Positions 10,198 to 22,500 of a stretch of DNA of 64,000 nt are shown here, piece after piece. Source of the stretch: Scleromitrula shiraiana. Lineage: Eukaryota > Ascomycota > Leotiomycetes > Helotiales > Sclerotiniaceae. The DNA lies in contig JABELC010000003.1 in the NCBI GenBank assembly GCA_028455995.1, positions 3,410,001-3,474,000 on the forward strand, written 5' to 3'. Position 1 is the stretch's first letter. Every line of letters begins with the position of its first letter. The translations under genes were made by a program, and so were the position numbers. The notes under the pieces were generated by a model. It saw nothing but the letters and a program-made list of their open reading frames with translations. It was not told where the DNA came from and did no database searches.

Positions 10198-11517
10198 TTA
10201 TTTTTATTTTTATTTAATTACTACTGGTACTCAGATTATATTTACGTTATTTATATAATTAAAATGTTTTTATAAATAGTACTATTAGTATTATTAATAG
10301 TAGTATTAAAAAAGAAAATCTTATGGAACTACTAGTAGTACTAGTACCTTCTTCAAGTTGTATGCTTCAAGTTGGAAAGACCGTCCGGTCGTGATAGATG
10401 AAATGGCCCGGGCTTTCTTGAGACCGTCGTTCAAGTTTTCACAGTGGAGAATAAATTTTCTGACTGTAATCTTACCACATCAATCAGTCGATTGGCTGTA
10501 TTATGCGATATTACTATATAGTAACATCATGTCATCTTTATACATATCTAAATAGATCTTCCAATTAGTAGCATCAAAGTACATCTACGTCAATGGTTGC
10601 CACTTGACTGTCAATCGGCCATCAATCGACTACCAGGTTGGATCCTCTAATAAGAGCATGCGGCTATAATCGTCAATAAATTTATCAACTGCGTATTAAT
10701 AGTGTATTAATTGCAATTATATATAAAAAATGATAAAATATATGATATCAATAAATAGAGTTTAATTAGACGATTTTAATGATGTAATTTTTATTATTAT
10801 ATGATTTTATTCTAAAGTTTTATATAAGTTTAAAATATATAAAAATTATTATTTATTTAGAATATTCAATATAAAGATTATATACAATAATTTAGTAATT
10901 ATATGATTTTTTTAAAAAAATTCTTTTTTGATTTGAATATTATATGATATTATCAATTATAAAAAAAGAATTATTTATTAATAAAATCGATCGATTTAAT
11001 TAAAGTTTATATATATTATATATATTAACGATATATTGAAGATATTAATAATATTGATAATACTAGTATTAATAATATTAATAATATTGATAATAATTAT
11101 AAAATTGATGATTAAGTTAATAATAATATAGTATTATATAAGATAAATTCTATTTATTAATTGACAGTAAATTGTCGATATACCTTTATTAATTAACAAT
11201 AAATTACCAGTATGCCCTTGTCAATTGACTATCAATTGACAATCAATTAGCACTTACTAATCGGCCGCAAGATCCATTTATTAACATAAAAAAAATTTCG
11301 ACATACGTCAAAATTATCCTTGTTAATTTTACAAATTTTTGACTATAAAGATTACCTTTGTCTATCAATAGTCCGAAAATTTTTTTTGCTGATGTACATA
11401 TAACTACATAAGGAATCTTTAGCAAATAAATAGTCATCAATATCCCCACAAGTTTGCTATAAAGTCATAAAAATAACCCTCTACTTGATTATTACCAACA
11501 ATATTATAATTGCAATC
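8519..11517. other. gene-poor, largely A/T-rich region
   Basis: No convincing gene. A normal-GC patch at about 9160-9380 (GCCCGCGCG, CCGCAGCGG) is flanked by A/T-rich DNA with many ACTAGT/AGTACT words (9570-9960, 10280-10350, about 11060) and AACTTGAAG-type words. It also holds a long ATTTT pentamer array. A short CG-containing patch at 10340-10450 has no coding character. The last 300 bp before 11518 include the promoter of the next gene. Confidence 0.5.
10009..10215. repeat. (ATTTT)n pentanucleotide array, about 200 bp
   Basis: Almost perfect ATTTT repeats with a few units shortened to ATTT. It lies in the A/T-rich ACTAGT-containing block. Confidence 0.95.
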
Positions 11518-12366
11518 ATGGCTAATACCTCACGTCTTGTTCAACAAACCAGGCATCCACTGGTACACGAAAACACTCACCGGGACCAGTCAACCTCCTC
11601 TCAAACCATCTCAGGGGAATCCACGCTAGAAGATCTTAAGAAAGTAGCAATCCGAAAAGCAATAGAAAATTCTGCCCATCATTGCTTTGAAGATAGAAAA
11701 CGTGAATATGAACTTCGATTTCATGGCAAAGGATGGAACAGAGATGAATTCGAGAACCTAGCCGAAGAACTCAGTTGGAACCATGAAGCCATAATTGATG
11801 TTGGATTTCAACTTCTCGCATCGGCCGATTATGTAGGCATAAGACGCATAATGATTGATTTGGCGAAAGCAAAACAAAAACAAAAACATCCTAATATAAG
11901 TGATAGTTTAAGTTGGCCTTTTCATGACAATCATGATATGAGTAAGCACAATTTGGAGGAAAACCTTCAATATGCACTTAAAGTTGCGAGCTATCAATGT
12001 AAATATTTGGGACTTACAGACGAGGACTTGGTGAAGAGCCATAAGGCTAGATTGAAAGATTTGGGTTTTACATTGGATGATGATGGTTATACTCAGTTTA
12101 TGCTCGAGGAAATGATGAAGAAACTAGAGTGGGATAGAGGAACAATTTTGAGGTTTGTGAGGGGTTGTAAGATCCAGAAAGATGATCTAATTAGGTTGTT
12201 GATGGTTGCTATTGAGAAATCGGCTGCTCTTGAATCTGTTGAGAAGAAATCCCGGGGTAAAAAAAAACCTGAAAAGCTAAGAAATGTTCATCGTAGCCAT
12301 ATCAGCGAACCAAACCACCACTACCACGACGACCATCATCATGATCATCGTCATCATTACAACTGA
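11518..12366 (+). CDS. hypothetical protein, 282 residues, His-rich tail
   Basis: A single open frame from ATG 11518 (MANTSRLVQQTR) to TGA 12364-12366. The ATG is preceded by TTGCAATC and is the first in-frame ATG. The protein is mostly charged and helical, with segments such as LEDLKKVAIRKAIENSAHH and MLEEMMKKLEWDRGTILRFV. It ends in a basic stretch (KKSRGKKKPEK) and a His/Asp-rich tail (HHYHDDHHHDHRHHYN) that could bind metal. No signal peptide, membrane segment or known domain was recognised. Two segments (about residues 40-120 and 150-230) look loosely alike (xxDLGFxL/xVGFQLL with flanking helices), so it may be a duplicated helical domain; that is inference. Codon use is normal although A/T-rich DNA lies upstream. 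Confidence 0.6.
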   Translation: MANTSRLVQQTRHPLVHENTHRDQSTSSQTISGESTLEDLKKVAIRKAIENSAHHCFEDRKREYELRFHGKGWNRDEFENLAEELSWNHEAIIDVGFQLLASADYVGIRRIMIDLAKAKQKQKHPNISDSLSWPFHDNHDMSKHNLEENLQYALKVASYQCKYLGLTDEDLVKSHKARLKDLGFTLDDDGYTQFMLEEMMKKLEWDRGTILRFVRGCKIQKDDLIRLLMVAIEKSAALESVEKKSRGKKKPEKLRNVHRSHISEPNHHYHDDHHHDHRHHYN

Positions 12367-13116
12367 TATGATACTCGTTTTCATCAAATTTCCTGGTCTC
12401 TGCTTCTAATGATTCTCCCTTCTCATATCTCCGAGTCATTTCATTCAATTCTTCTCAATCTATATCCAACTTATTCTCATTCAATTTATACCCATTCGAA
12501 CCAATAGTATTCAATTATTCTTCAGCGCCCATTTTCATCCAGCACATCAACATTGATTTACTCAGTGAACATAATATAATGTTCCAAGACTCAAAACCTT
12601 CATGGCTGAAACCTTCGGGATCGATGCTCAAGATATTGGAAAGTGAGATAATAATGGAAGAATTATAAAACGATTCCGAAAATGGGAGAGACAAGTTGTA
12701 TCGATCTAAATAAACATGAAAAGTGATATTTTGTGGGAAAGGTAAAGAGCAGTTGTGGTTTTCACTAAATTCAAGTTGACTTGGGTAAGAATCGAGGTTG
12801 GAGGCTGAATCTAGTCAGGGTCAAAAGTATCAGTAACTTGAATATCATTAATTATCTGAGCTTTCGATGATAGAATATATGACTGCAACCATCGTTAACT
12901 ACAGCAATATTTTATTTTGTTGGGGACTCTTAGTATTAATGATGTTTATTATTTGTATTGTTTGTTGTTACGACGTATTACTAGCCTTGAAATATAAAGG
13001 AAAAATAAAGATCTCTATTCATTTCTAGCTATTCACTTCAACGTATCTACCAAATACTATTAAAATTAATCTAATATAATAATATCACCACTATCAAACC
13101 AAATCAACCAGAACAA
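12367..13116. other. intergenic between the 282-residue gene and tRNA-Val
   Basis: No coding frame recognised. It probably contains the 3' UTR of the upstream gene and 5' flank of the tRNA gene. Confidence 0.5.
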
Positions 13117-13208
13117 ATCTTGTTGGGTTAGTGGTTATGCCATCTGTCTCACAGGATTCAAAATAGAGTGTACGCAGAAAATCATCGGTTCGAATCCGAT
13201 ACAGGATA
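13117..13208 (+). tRNA. tRNA-Val(CAC) with a 19-nt intron
   Basis: A full cloverleaf can be drawn. Acceptor stem ATCTTGT (13117-13123) pairs with ACAGGAT (13201-13207) with one G-U pair; the discriminator is A at 13208. The D arm is 13126-13141. The anticodon stem TCTGT (13143-13147) pairs with GCAGA (13174-13178). The loop C-T-CAC-A is followed by an intron at 13154-13172, the canonical 37/38 position, then C. The T arm is ATCGG-TTCGAAT-CCGAT, with B box GGTTCGAATCC. A TTTT stretch at about 13228 can act as Pol III terminator. Anticodon CAC specifies Val. The stems are intact, so the gene looks functional. Confidence 0.85.
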
Positions 13209-15799
13209 ATATTATTGGAGTTGATACTTTTGTTATTTTGAATAATGAATTTTGTTTATAGTCTCATAGAATATTCCTTATTCATTTTTTCTTGGAGTGT
13301 TGTTAAGAGGAATAGAGGAGTGAGGGCGAGACTTGAAATGGAAGAGACGAGAACATTAGACGAAATGATAATGCAAGATTCAGACTGAAAACTTGGTGAA
13401 TGGATCAACTAGAACGCCATCAATGTATTTCTACTCATATCTCATCATACCAGGTACCCAAGTTTAGTCGATATTAGATTTCAATTCAGGAACTTGGAGC
13501 TGAGTAGCCAGTTATCAATATCTAATTTGAGAACAATATCGTCTGTTCAAAAGATTACTCAGTTAGTCAGCTATTCAACACCAATGAATCAAACCTATCA
13601 ATAACAAAAGAAATTAGGAACGAACATCAGAAATATGCAAAACTCATGGAAATTACATTTCCTGTCGATACCTTGGCTCTAGTCAACACGGCACAAACCA
13701 AATAGTCATACGGCTTGGATTTCTTCTTATAAAACCCAATTCATTTCCCCAATGCGGATAGTGTCAGATATTAATTGGGGTCAGAGGGTATATCTGGATG
13801 AATGCTAATGCTATTCTGAGAGTTAAATGAAGTGTTAGGTATCTCATTCTAGTCTATGTATTCGGGGGTGTTCAGATAATTGAGAATTTTGGATTTGGTT
13901 TTTGGTATCGAGCGGAGATTTAGGGGCATATATATCCTCTGTTAAGTCGACGAGGGTAATTGGGGTGTTATTATCTTTTAAGCACTATATATGATGTAGT
14001 AATTGAGAACTGCATGGTGATATTGATATCAGTAGATTTATACAAGAAATAGAAACTGTCTATGGAGGATCTACTCTGTAGCAATAATCTATCTCTATGG
14101 CAAGCAAAACATTACAAAAGGTTTCTCATTCGGACAATTTAGAAAAAGTATGTGTAGTTTAAAGCATAGATTCTTTATACAACCACTACTAGCTATCTTT
14201 CACGGGGGTGCTTGCCTATGATATCGAAATACAAACACTATGGAAATATCCACATCTACAATCTTTTACCACGCCATGTTTTGGTAGATGTCGTAGCTCT
14301 CAAAGTCCATCGAGTTCCATACATATTTATTACTTTTTTTTCCTTTCTTCCTCTCCATCCTCTCTCCATTTCCCACAAAAATAATGTTTGTACACCATCA
14401 TGAGTTGAAGAATGTATACGTATGCACATTTACCACTACAATTGAAAACTTCAATCCTTAAACCTACAACAATCTACTACTGTTACCATACAACATATTT
14501 ACTGTCATTTCCAAAAGTCTTTACTTCCACCTAGAAAATCTACCGCTACCTGATATATAAAATTAAAAGGTATGAATCGACATTGCAAGCGGTATCGTAG
14601 TAATTCTGCTAGCAAAATCTATTCATGAATCATGGTCTTGGCTCCTTGTTTCTAACGCAAGCATGCAAGAACCTTTCAACACAAGCTATTGAACTTTTAT
14701 ACTCTTATAGTATGATTTCTCATTCTCTAATCTATAAGAAGTAGTCGATGCGGAATACAAGTGTCAATCAGTCACTCCAGACTTCAGAATATCCCATCCC
14801 ATACAAACCAAATTTCACGATTCAATACTACATATAGGTAAACCGAACCAGATCATCATTCACCGCTCTATCAACTTCATACCGCTTATCATCAATACCA
14901 AAAAGTCACTGTAGATGCAAATTCCAAGCTGCAAGAAAGAAAAAGATCCTTCGGGGAAATTAAAACAATCGTGTTTCCATTCCTGACATGGAGTGGCGAC
15001 GAACTGATACAATTCTATGCAGAACTCTACAGTTTTAATAAATAGGGAAACTAAATATGGTAAATTAGAATCTGAAAGTTTGCAAGAAAATTATTGACGA
15101 CAATTCTGGAGAATCGACAAGAAGTTTTCATTCATTGATATCTGCAATCGTCATCGTCATCGTCATCGTCATCATCATTCTCTACCACCCCATTCCATTC
15201 CCCCACATCTAAATTCGATTCAAACCCAAACCCCCCATCATGAATACCACATCCTCAAGTCCGGACTTCCAGATCAATAAGCTCTTCCATATGCGTATCA
15301 AACCTCAGGCCTCGAAAGAAGTGTCCTGCGCATTCTTGAATTGAAGACCGGATTATTCAAATCTATGAGATCTTTTATACTATACTATACTACACTACAC
15401 TACTCCATTCATTCACTCATCCACCCACTCATCCACTCATCCACTCATCTCCATATCCTCCCCGAAAGTGAATAACCCCCTCTTTCGTCTTTCTCCCTCA
15501 CTCCACCCTCACCTTCTCTTCACCTCCCAAACTCACATAAATCTCTATAACCCCCCCAACCCCCAAATAAAATCCCTCACCAACCCATGAAAACCCCGCT
15601 TATTCTCCTATCTTCTTTCGACAGCATATAGAAGGATTGTTTCAAGGATTTATCCATTGTTATTATGATTGCTGCGTGCTGGAGTTCGTTAGTTCATGAT
15701 GTTTCGTTAGTTCATGATGTTTTGTTGATTGTTGAAGATATTTCTTCTATTTTTTAGGATTGATTGGAAGAGAGAGGTAATGTATGTTCCTAGCCAATT

Positions 15800-15875
<76 letters not shown>

Positions 15876-16733
15876 GTTTTTCCTTGAAGAAGTGGAAGGG
15901 AAACGAGAAGTAAAGGGGGAAAGGAGAGGGGAAAAGGAGGTGTTGTTGTTTTATATGTATGTATGTAATGTATGTGATACTATATCCCATTTTCACCGTC
16001 GTCATTTCCATTTGTGATTTTTTATACTCAGTCACTATCAATCATCATCATCATCAACATCATCATCAGCATCAACAACATACATATTCTTCCATCCCCT
16101 CTCCATCATATATACAACAACAACAACAACAACAATGACCTAATCCCCTCCCCCCTCCCCTCATACCACAAAAATACAATGTAATAGGCAAACTTCCAAT
16201 CCGGGCATAATACAATAATAGCAAAACCGAAAGTCTACCTAACCAATCTCGATATCATGATAAGAAGAGTGTTTTTATATGTGAGTTGTGAGTTTGAGTT
16301 ATTAAAATCGTACATGTGAAGATTCACTACTAATAATTCAAATCCACTTTATATCACGATATATTACTGCAATTAACTTTCTCTCTCTGCTCTCTAATGA
16401 GCAGAGGGGAGGGGGCCCTGGGAGGGATATTTATACTCGAAATCCTACACTGATACTGTTCTCGTAGTGATATTTCCTCCCATGAATAAATACTCGATAT
16501 TGAATGGTAATTACAATCGTCCTGTGAGTACGTTGCGAACGTCCTATTCCCGTTCAAATATACAGTAATAATGTCCTCTCCGTTCATCGATGGATAATTA
16601 GTAAGCCGTCCCAATCTACCCCTTTTCTTTCTTTCTTTCTTCTCCTCCTCGCCATTCTCATCACCCTCCCTATCACCCATCTTACCCATCCTCATTCCCA
16701 TCTCAAAACTCCCACTAGTACCAACACCCAACC
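13209..16733. other. gene-poor region with microsatellites
   Basis: No convincing coding sequence. Features are a CGTCAT hexamer run (about 15148-15178), CCACTCATCCACT-type repeats (about 15410-15450), a TTTC array, (CATCAT)n near 16035-16070 and (CAA)n near 16110-16135. A minus-strand open frame at 16354-16740 continues downstream of the membrane-protein relic but is low-complexity and has no known domain. Confidence 0.5.
15797..15874. repeat. (TTTC)n microsatellite, about 78 bp
   Basis: Near-perfect tetranucleotide array; the FFLS-repeat open frame across it is an artefact of the repeat. Confidence 0.95.
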
Positions 16734-18016
16734 TCACCACCCCGGTAACCCCGGAAACCTCTCACTATCCCCACTCCCCCTCACACTCCCAAAAGGACTA
16801 ACCGTAACCGTCTTCCCCAGATCCAAATTAAATCCCCCATCCCCATCTCCATCTCTCAGATTCATGAAAATAGGCGCTCGATCCGGAAATTCACTATCAT
16901 ATTCCAACTTCGTTCCCGTCTTTGCCCCTACCCCCATTCCTCCTCCCATGCCCACTCCCCTATCCACTAAGACTACATTCCTCCCATCGCTACCACCCGA
17001 ACTAACACTCATCCTCCTAGCACTACTACTAACCCCCGAAAGCATCGAGTTCGAGCCGCCTTCCCCTCTCATATTAACATCTCCATTCCCATCACCCCCC
17101 ATCTCCATCTCCATATCACTTCCCTAGGTCTTTTATCGATCGGACGAGAAGACACTGATCTCTCTCTCAATCACATTGATACTGCATAATTGCTACTTAG
17201 TTTTTCATTTAGATTTGAAGAGTGTAAATGTGATTTATTTCTCAACGAAGAAGAGAAGGAGGAGGAGAAAGAGGAAGATTTACGACGATTACGACGGCAT
17301 CGAAGAACTAGGAACCGCCGATGGCTGCCACGATGGCGATGGCGATTCGGGTGGAATTGGTGGCTTGGAGTTGTGATTCTGTTACGTTTGCTGATGATAG
17401 TGCCTAGATATAGATCAGATGTCAAGTTCCTGCAGTACATTGATTTTCCCAGTGTAAGTACTTACTCTAGCGGAAGATGTCTCGGATTATGCTTCTTGGA
17501 TGCTGAGAGATGCAAGTGCTATTGATGTGAGCATCATTTGCCCAGATAATATTCAACACGAACATAATATTACACGTACACATCACAGAGCTAGCGCTCG
17601 ACCGCGCGGCTGATACCTAACTACTAGCACTCACCGCACTACTCAAAGCCAAAGATGCACTACTCGCTTGATACACTACTAACGACACTTGAAGCGCTAC
17701 TTATTGCGCTTGCGATTACGCTTGTAGCGGACGAGGAGGCGGCGCTTGCTCCTGCGCATGTTGCTACTTGTCGTTTGGAGAGAGGTGGTGGTGAGGTTAT
17801 GAATGGCAGTTGGGGGCAGGTTATTGTAGAACAGATGCTTGCTGTTATTATTGGGAGGTATGATGAGGTTATTGGATGAGGATTGATATTATTGAGTGAA
17901 TATGAGGATAGGCAATGTTTGTGTTGGGATAGGAGTGTATTATTTTTTTCGAGGGCTTGCTGGATTGAGATTGATGATTCGAAAATCTCATCTATGTCTA
18001 TAGATTCCTCATACAT
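16734..18016 (-). pseudogene. damaged gene for a Ser/Ala-rich single-pass membrane protein
   Basis: Read on the minus strand, three blocks fit one architecture: a Ser/Ala-rich ectodomain (SKRQVATCAGASAASSSAT, about 17790-17720, continuing as SSASSVVSSV); a membrane segment (TNSTRIAIAIVAAIGG, about 17361-17314) that meets a basic stop-transfer block (LRCRRNRRKSS) only after a one-base shift at about 17311-17316; and a Gly/Met/Asp-rich tail (17114-16734) ending FPGLPGW and TGA. In the original frame a TAG (17310-17308) directly follows the membrane segment. Additional stops lie between the membrane and tail blocks. The layout resembles fungal Ser-rich surface sensors, but no WSC or other named domain is visible. 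It may instead be a gene with introns I cannot place. Confidence 0.35.
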
Positions 18017-18651
18017 CTCGATCTACTTCGTATGATGATATTTCTCAGAATATCAATTTGGTTTGTTACGTATTTGATAAACAACTATGAAGAGACTCTC
18101 AAGAAAATATTAAACAAAAACAATGAACAGAAAATAAAGTAAAGTAAATTAAAATAAAACAAAGTTTCAACCCCAAAACAAAATCGCAAAGCAGAAAGAT
18201 TCCTACCAGCCGTAAACCTTCCAAAAACCACCCCAAAAAAAGGAAACATCTCAAGAAACTCAAAATTAAAGACTCAATATTCAAATCCCCAACCGATTAT
18301 TCATTCATCACCCAATCCATCCATCCATCCCGAGTCCGCCTTGCGAACAAATTGCTCGGCAGATTGCATTGCATAAACAGAAAAACATAGACATAAACAG
18401 AAAAACATAAACAAAAAAATTCAAACACAGAATCCAAACAATATAACACACACCTCAAAACCGCCCACAACATACAAACAAACAAGTACCATTCATACAT
18501 AAGAAGCACTGGGGCCCAGGTATACTGATGAGTATATCGCAACCGGAAACAGAATGGGTGAGGATTCCGAATCCCACCCAAGTCATCGAAGCAACAAACA
18601 AACACGTTAACACGTTCAAGTTAACACCATTTCCGAGTTCTGAAAATGCAT
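18017..18651. other. intergenic, no gene recognised
   Basis: A-rich DNA between the membrane-protein relic and the AAAT array. Contains ACATAAACAGAAAAACAT-type short repeats near 18370-18410. No coding character on either strand. Confidence 0.5.
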
Positions 18652-18811
<160 letters not shown>

Positions 18812-18888
18812 AATTAATATTGAGTTGATATGACTCGGATGAGGGGATGAATACATATACTTAGTTATTTATTTATTTATTTATTTAC

Positions 18889-18964
18889 TGTCTGTATAGT
18901 CAAACACGTGACCTTACGTCACGTGCCCGTTGAGGAGATACATACTCTCGACGGCGTACAACAC
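18889..18964 (+). repeat. left part of a split solo Copia LTR
   Basis: Starts TGTCTGTATAGTC and is homologous to the LTRs of the large Copia element (19403-40601), here in plus orientation. Its 5-bp target-site duplication TTTAC is at 18884-18888 and again at 41334-41338, after the other part (41249-41333). The two parts add up to 161 bp, the LTR length. It is little mutated compared with the DNA inside the nest. Confidence 0.85.
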
Positions 18965-18974
18965 TTATCTCATC

Positions 18975-19103
18975 CTCAGACCCTTGGGAGTTGAACTGAA
19001 TAATAATAATTTGGAATGTTATAATATGGGAAAATTACTAGTGTTTTAGTATGAAAATTACCTATTTTTTAACCGAAGCAGTTCAACTCCGCAAGGGTCT
19101 GAG
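18975..19103. repeat. subterminal hairpin of the hAT-like element
   Basis: Arms CTCAGACCCTTGGGAGTT... (18975-18998) and ...AACTCCGCAAGGGTCTGAG (19079-19103) are inverted copies of about 24 bp separated by about 80 bp. The left arm overlaps the terminal inverted repeat, so the left end carries the terminal motif twice in opposite directions. Confidence 0.8.
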
Positions 19104-19402
19104 GCACTTTGGGCGTTTTTTTGGTAAGGAACCGATTTTGCTTGGTGAGAGCATTTTAATATTATATTTTTACTTTTTAATTATAACTTATTAAAAAAAG
19201 AATTATATTATTCAAAAACTTTTATTTATTAATATCTATATAATTAATATCAATTATTTAAATTATATAATTGATTTAAAATTTTATTTTTAAAATTATT
19301 TTATAAACAAAGTTTGTTTTAAATTCTATTAACTTTATTTTCAATATTTATATGTTAATAATGATTTTAAGCTCAATCGAATTATTATTTTAAGTTAAAT
19401 AT

Positions 19403-19562
19403 TGTTTGTATGACTCCGGGGGTATGGAACTATACAATTATGGTATCAATCAGTATTATATTATTTGTTTAAAAAGTTTAAAAAAGGTGCTATACGCCGT
19501 TAAGGATATATGCTTTTTTAATGGATATGTAATATAGAGTTGTGTATTTGATTATATAAATA
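19403..19562 (-). repeat. left (3') LTR of Copia-1
   Basis: 160 bp; the outer end keeps its G/C (TGTTTGTATGACTCCGGGGG) while the inner end is converted to A/T (GATTATATAAATA instead of GACTATACAGACA). Confidence 0.9.
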
Positions 19563-22500
19563 TTGGCAATTTTTTGAAAACTTGAGGTTATATATATAAA
19601 AAATTGAATTTTATAAAAATTATGAACTATCTATATAAGATAAAAAGCAAAATAAGCTTTTTTTAGCCTTTTATTATTTTGAAATCTTTATAATTTGTTT
19701 ATATATAATATAATATTTTAAAATTAAATTAAGATAAATATTATTTAAATTATATATTATCGTTATTCTATATTATTATTATTTTTTATATTATATTTTT
19801 TATTATTTTATTTTATAATAATTATATATAAACTAAATAAATAGAATTAATCATTATTTAATTATTCTTTAAAAAATAAAATAAAGAAAAATCAAAATCT
19901 TTTTTTATATTTAATCTATTTGTTGATTTTTATCAATATTTTATTTATATCGATAAATTTCTTTAATATTAAATAAAGCTTTGCTTTCATTATTATATCT
20001 ATTAGATTATCATTGCCATTAATCTATTATATTTCTGCGATTTCTTTATATTTATATAATTGATATAATATTATAATATTGATTATAAATCATTTTTTAA
20101 TTATTATTCTAAATTTAATTAATAATTAAAATAAAGAATATAAATCAATATAAATAATTAATAATAAAATATAATTATCAAAAATTTTATTAATTATATT
20201 TTTAATAATAATTATTATATTAAAACTAAAAATTATTATATAAAGTTTTAATGCTAATATAGCCTAAATAATATACTTATATTTAATTAAAAATTAATAT
20301 ATAATATTTATATTTTTATTTTTATTTATTAATATAATAATATATTTGATTTAAAATAATAAATTAAAGTTATTAATATATAAAATGTTAATAAATATAT
20401 ATATATAAAAAATATTAAAACTAAATAATATAAATCAAAATCCTTTTATAAAGTTTTTTTTTTACCATTATATATATTTATTAAATATTTTTATATTTTC
20501 ATTATCTAATTTAATATTCTATATAGCTTATACTAAGTCAAACAAAGCTTTAAATTAATAATAAATTGCGATATAAACGCTATAAGCGCATTATGCAATA
20601 TATTGCTTTCTCGATATTATATTTTTTTAAAGTTTGCTATATATTTCATATATATCAATATTAATATTTTTGATTTACTCTATATTTTTATATTAAAACT
20701 TTTAATTCATTATAATTATTAAATTTTTTAGTGATATTAAGCTATTATTAAATTTAAATAAATATATTTTAATTAACTATTCTTATTCTTTATACAAAAA
20801 TTTAGCTTTTTTCAAATAGTGTTTTTTTTATAGGCGAATTATTTATTAATAATGATTAGAGTATTATTAATTTGTATTGCTATAATTCTAAATCCTTGTT
20901 TTTATATGTATAATAAATAAAGATTATATATTAATATCATTATTTTAAGCCTTATAATATAATAATTTAAATATATATTAAATTAATGATTTTTTGTCTT
21001 TAGGATTCTATATAATAATTATATTATACAAAATATAGTTCTAAATAAATATCCTATTTTTAGGATTGTATATATAAAAATAAAATGCATAAATTTCAAA
21101 TTTGTTTATATATATATTTAAATAATATTGTGCAAATAAATATTGAATATATTGTTGCTTTTTATTGTTATTATAATGATTATAATTATTAATATTAATT
21201 GATAAATTGAATATTATATAGTTAGGGATTATGTAAGTATAATATATTTTTTTATATTGTTGAAACTTTGTATAATAAATTTTGATTTTTTATATATGTT
21301 TTTTGTGTTTAAGTGTTTAAGTTTATTAATTTATTTGTATTTGAAAATTTTTATTTTTATTAGAATATTCTTTTATTTTATTGTTTCGAATATATTAATT
21401 TCTATTAGTTTATTTAATTTTTTTTTCTTTGATTTTATATATATTTTATTTGTTTTTTCTTTGTTATATTTAGTCTATTTGGTGGGGGGAATTAATCTTT
21501 TTATAAAGAAAGTATTAATTAGATATATAATATATTTGTTATTTAATGATATTATGATATTTGGTAATGTTTTTTTAAAGTCCTTATTTTTTATATATAG
21601 TTTAGATTATATTTTTTGTTGTGTATTTTATTAAATATATTAATAAAATTAAATTATTATTAGTGGTGGAATATTGAGGTTTTGATCTTTTTTCGGTTTG
21701 TTGTGTTTATGAATTACTGATTCGAGTAGTTTGGGTGTCGCTATTTTTGATATTTTTTGAGTAGTTAGTTGATTGTTATTGTTGTTTATAGGTGTGGATA
21801 GTGCATGGTTTTTTGTATGTATTATTGGTGGTATTGGTGTTAGATTAGTAGATTTTTTGTGGTATAGGTGAATTGATATTGATTATATTATTATGGTATA
21901 GTTATTTATATTGATTTTGTAGTTTTTATTTTTTATCGATTTAAAAATATAAAGTCTTATTTATTTTTTTTTTTTCGTTTTAATAATCTTTTTATATATT
22001 AAAATTTTTAAATGTACTTTTAAATTATATATTATATATATGGATAATTTATTTTGTTTTTATAATATGTTTTTTATTAATTGAGTTGTTTTGTATTTAT
22101 AGATTTTATTATTTGTTTTTTATAGTTTTATTGTTTGGTTAATGATAGTTTTTATTAATAGATTCGATTTTTTTATATATGCAAATATATTGAATATTAA
22201 AAGTATTGGAATTAGTTTATTAAAGTCTATTAAATTATTTATGATTTTTATTGTTATTTGTAGTATTTGTTTTTTTATAAAATTGGATTATTATAGTTTA
22301 TTTTATAGAATTTTAAATATTTATTGTATAATTTTATAATATTGCTTAATTTTATTAATTAACTAATAAAATTTTATAGAAATTATTTTTATTTTAATTG
22401 CTATAATACTTGTATATTCGTTGAATTTTTTTATGATAAATTGTATACTTATATTAGTGATAATATAATTTAAGGGTTTTATATAAATATTAATCTATTT

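Noticed and set aside
10009..10215. CRISPR-like array
   Set aside because: It is a simple ATTTT tandem repeat without spacers, in a eukaryotic genome.
16354..16740. 128-residue minus-strand frame as a separate gene
   Set aside because: No ATG-based start in good context, low-complexity Glu/Lys part, and it follows directly on the stop of the membrane-protein relic; treated as 3' sequence.
21257..21634. 125-residue Phe/Leu/Ile-rich open frame
   Set aside because: It lies opposite the Copia-1 reverse-transcriptase relic and is a strand shadow with mitochondrial-like composition caused only by A/T richness.
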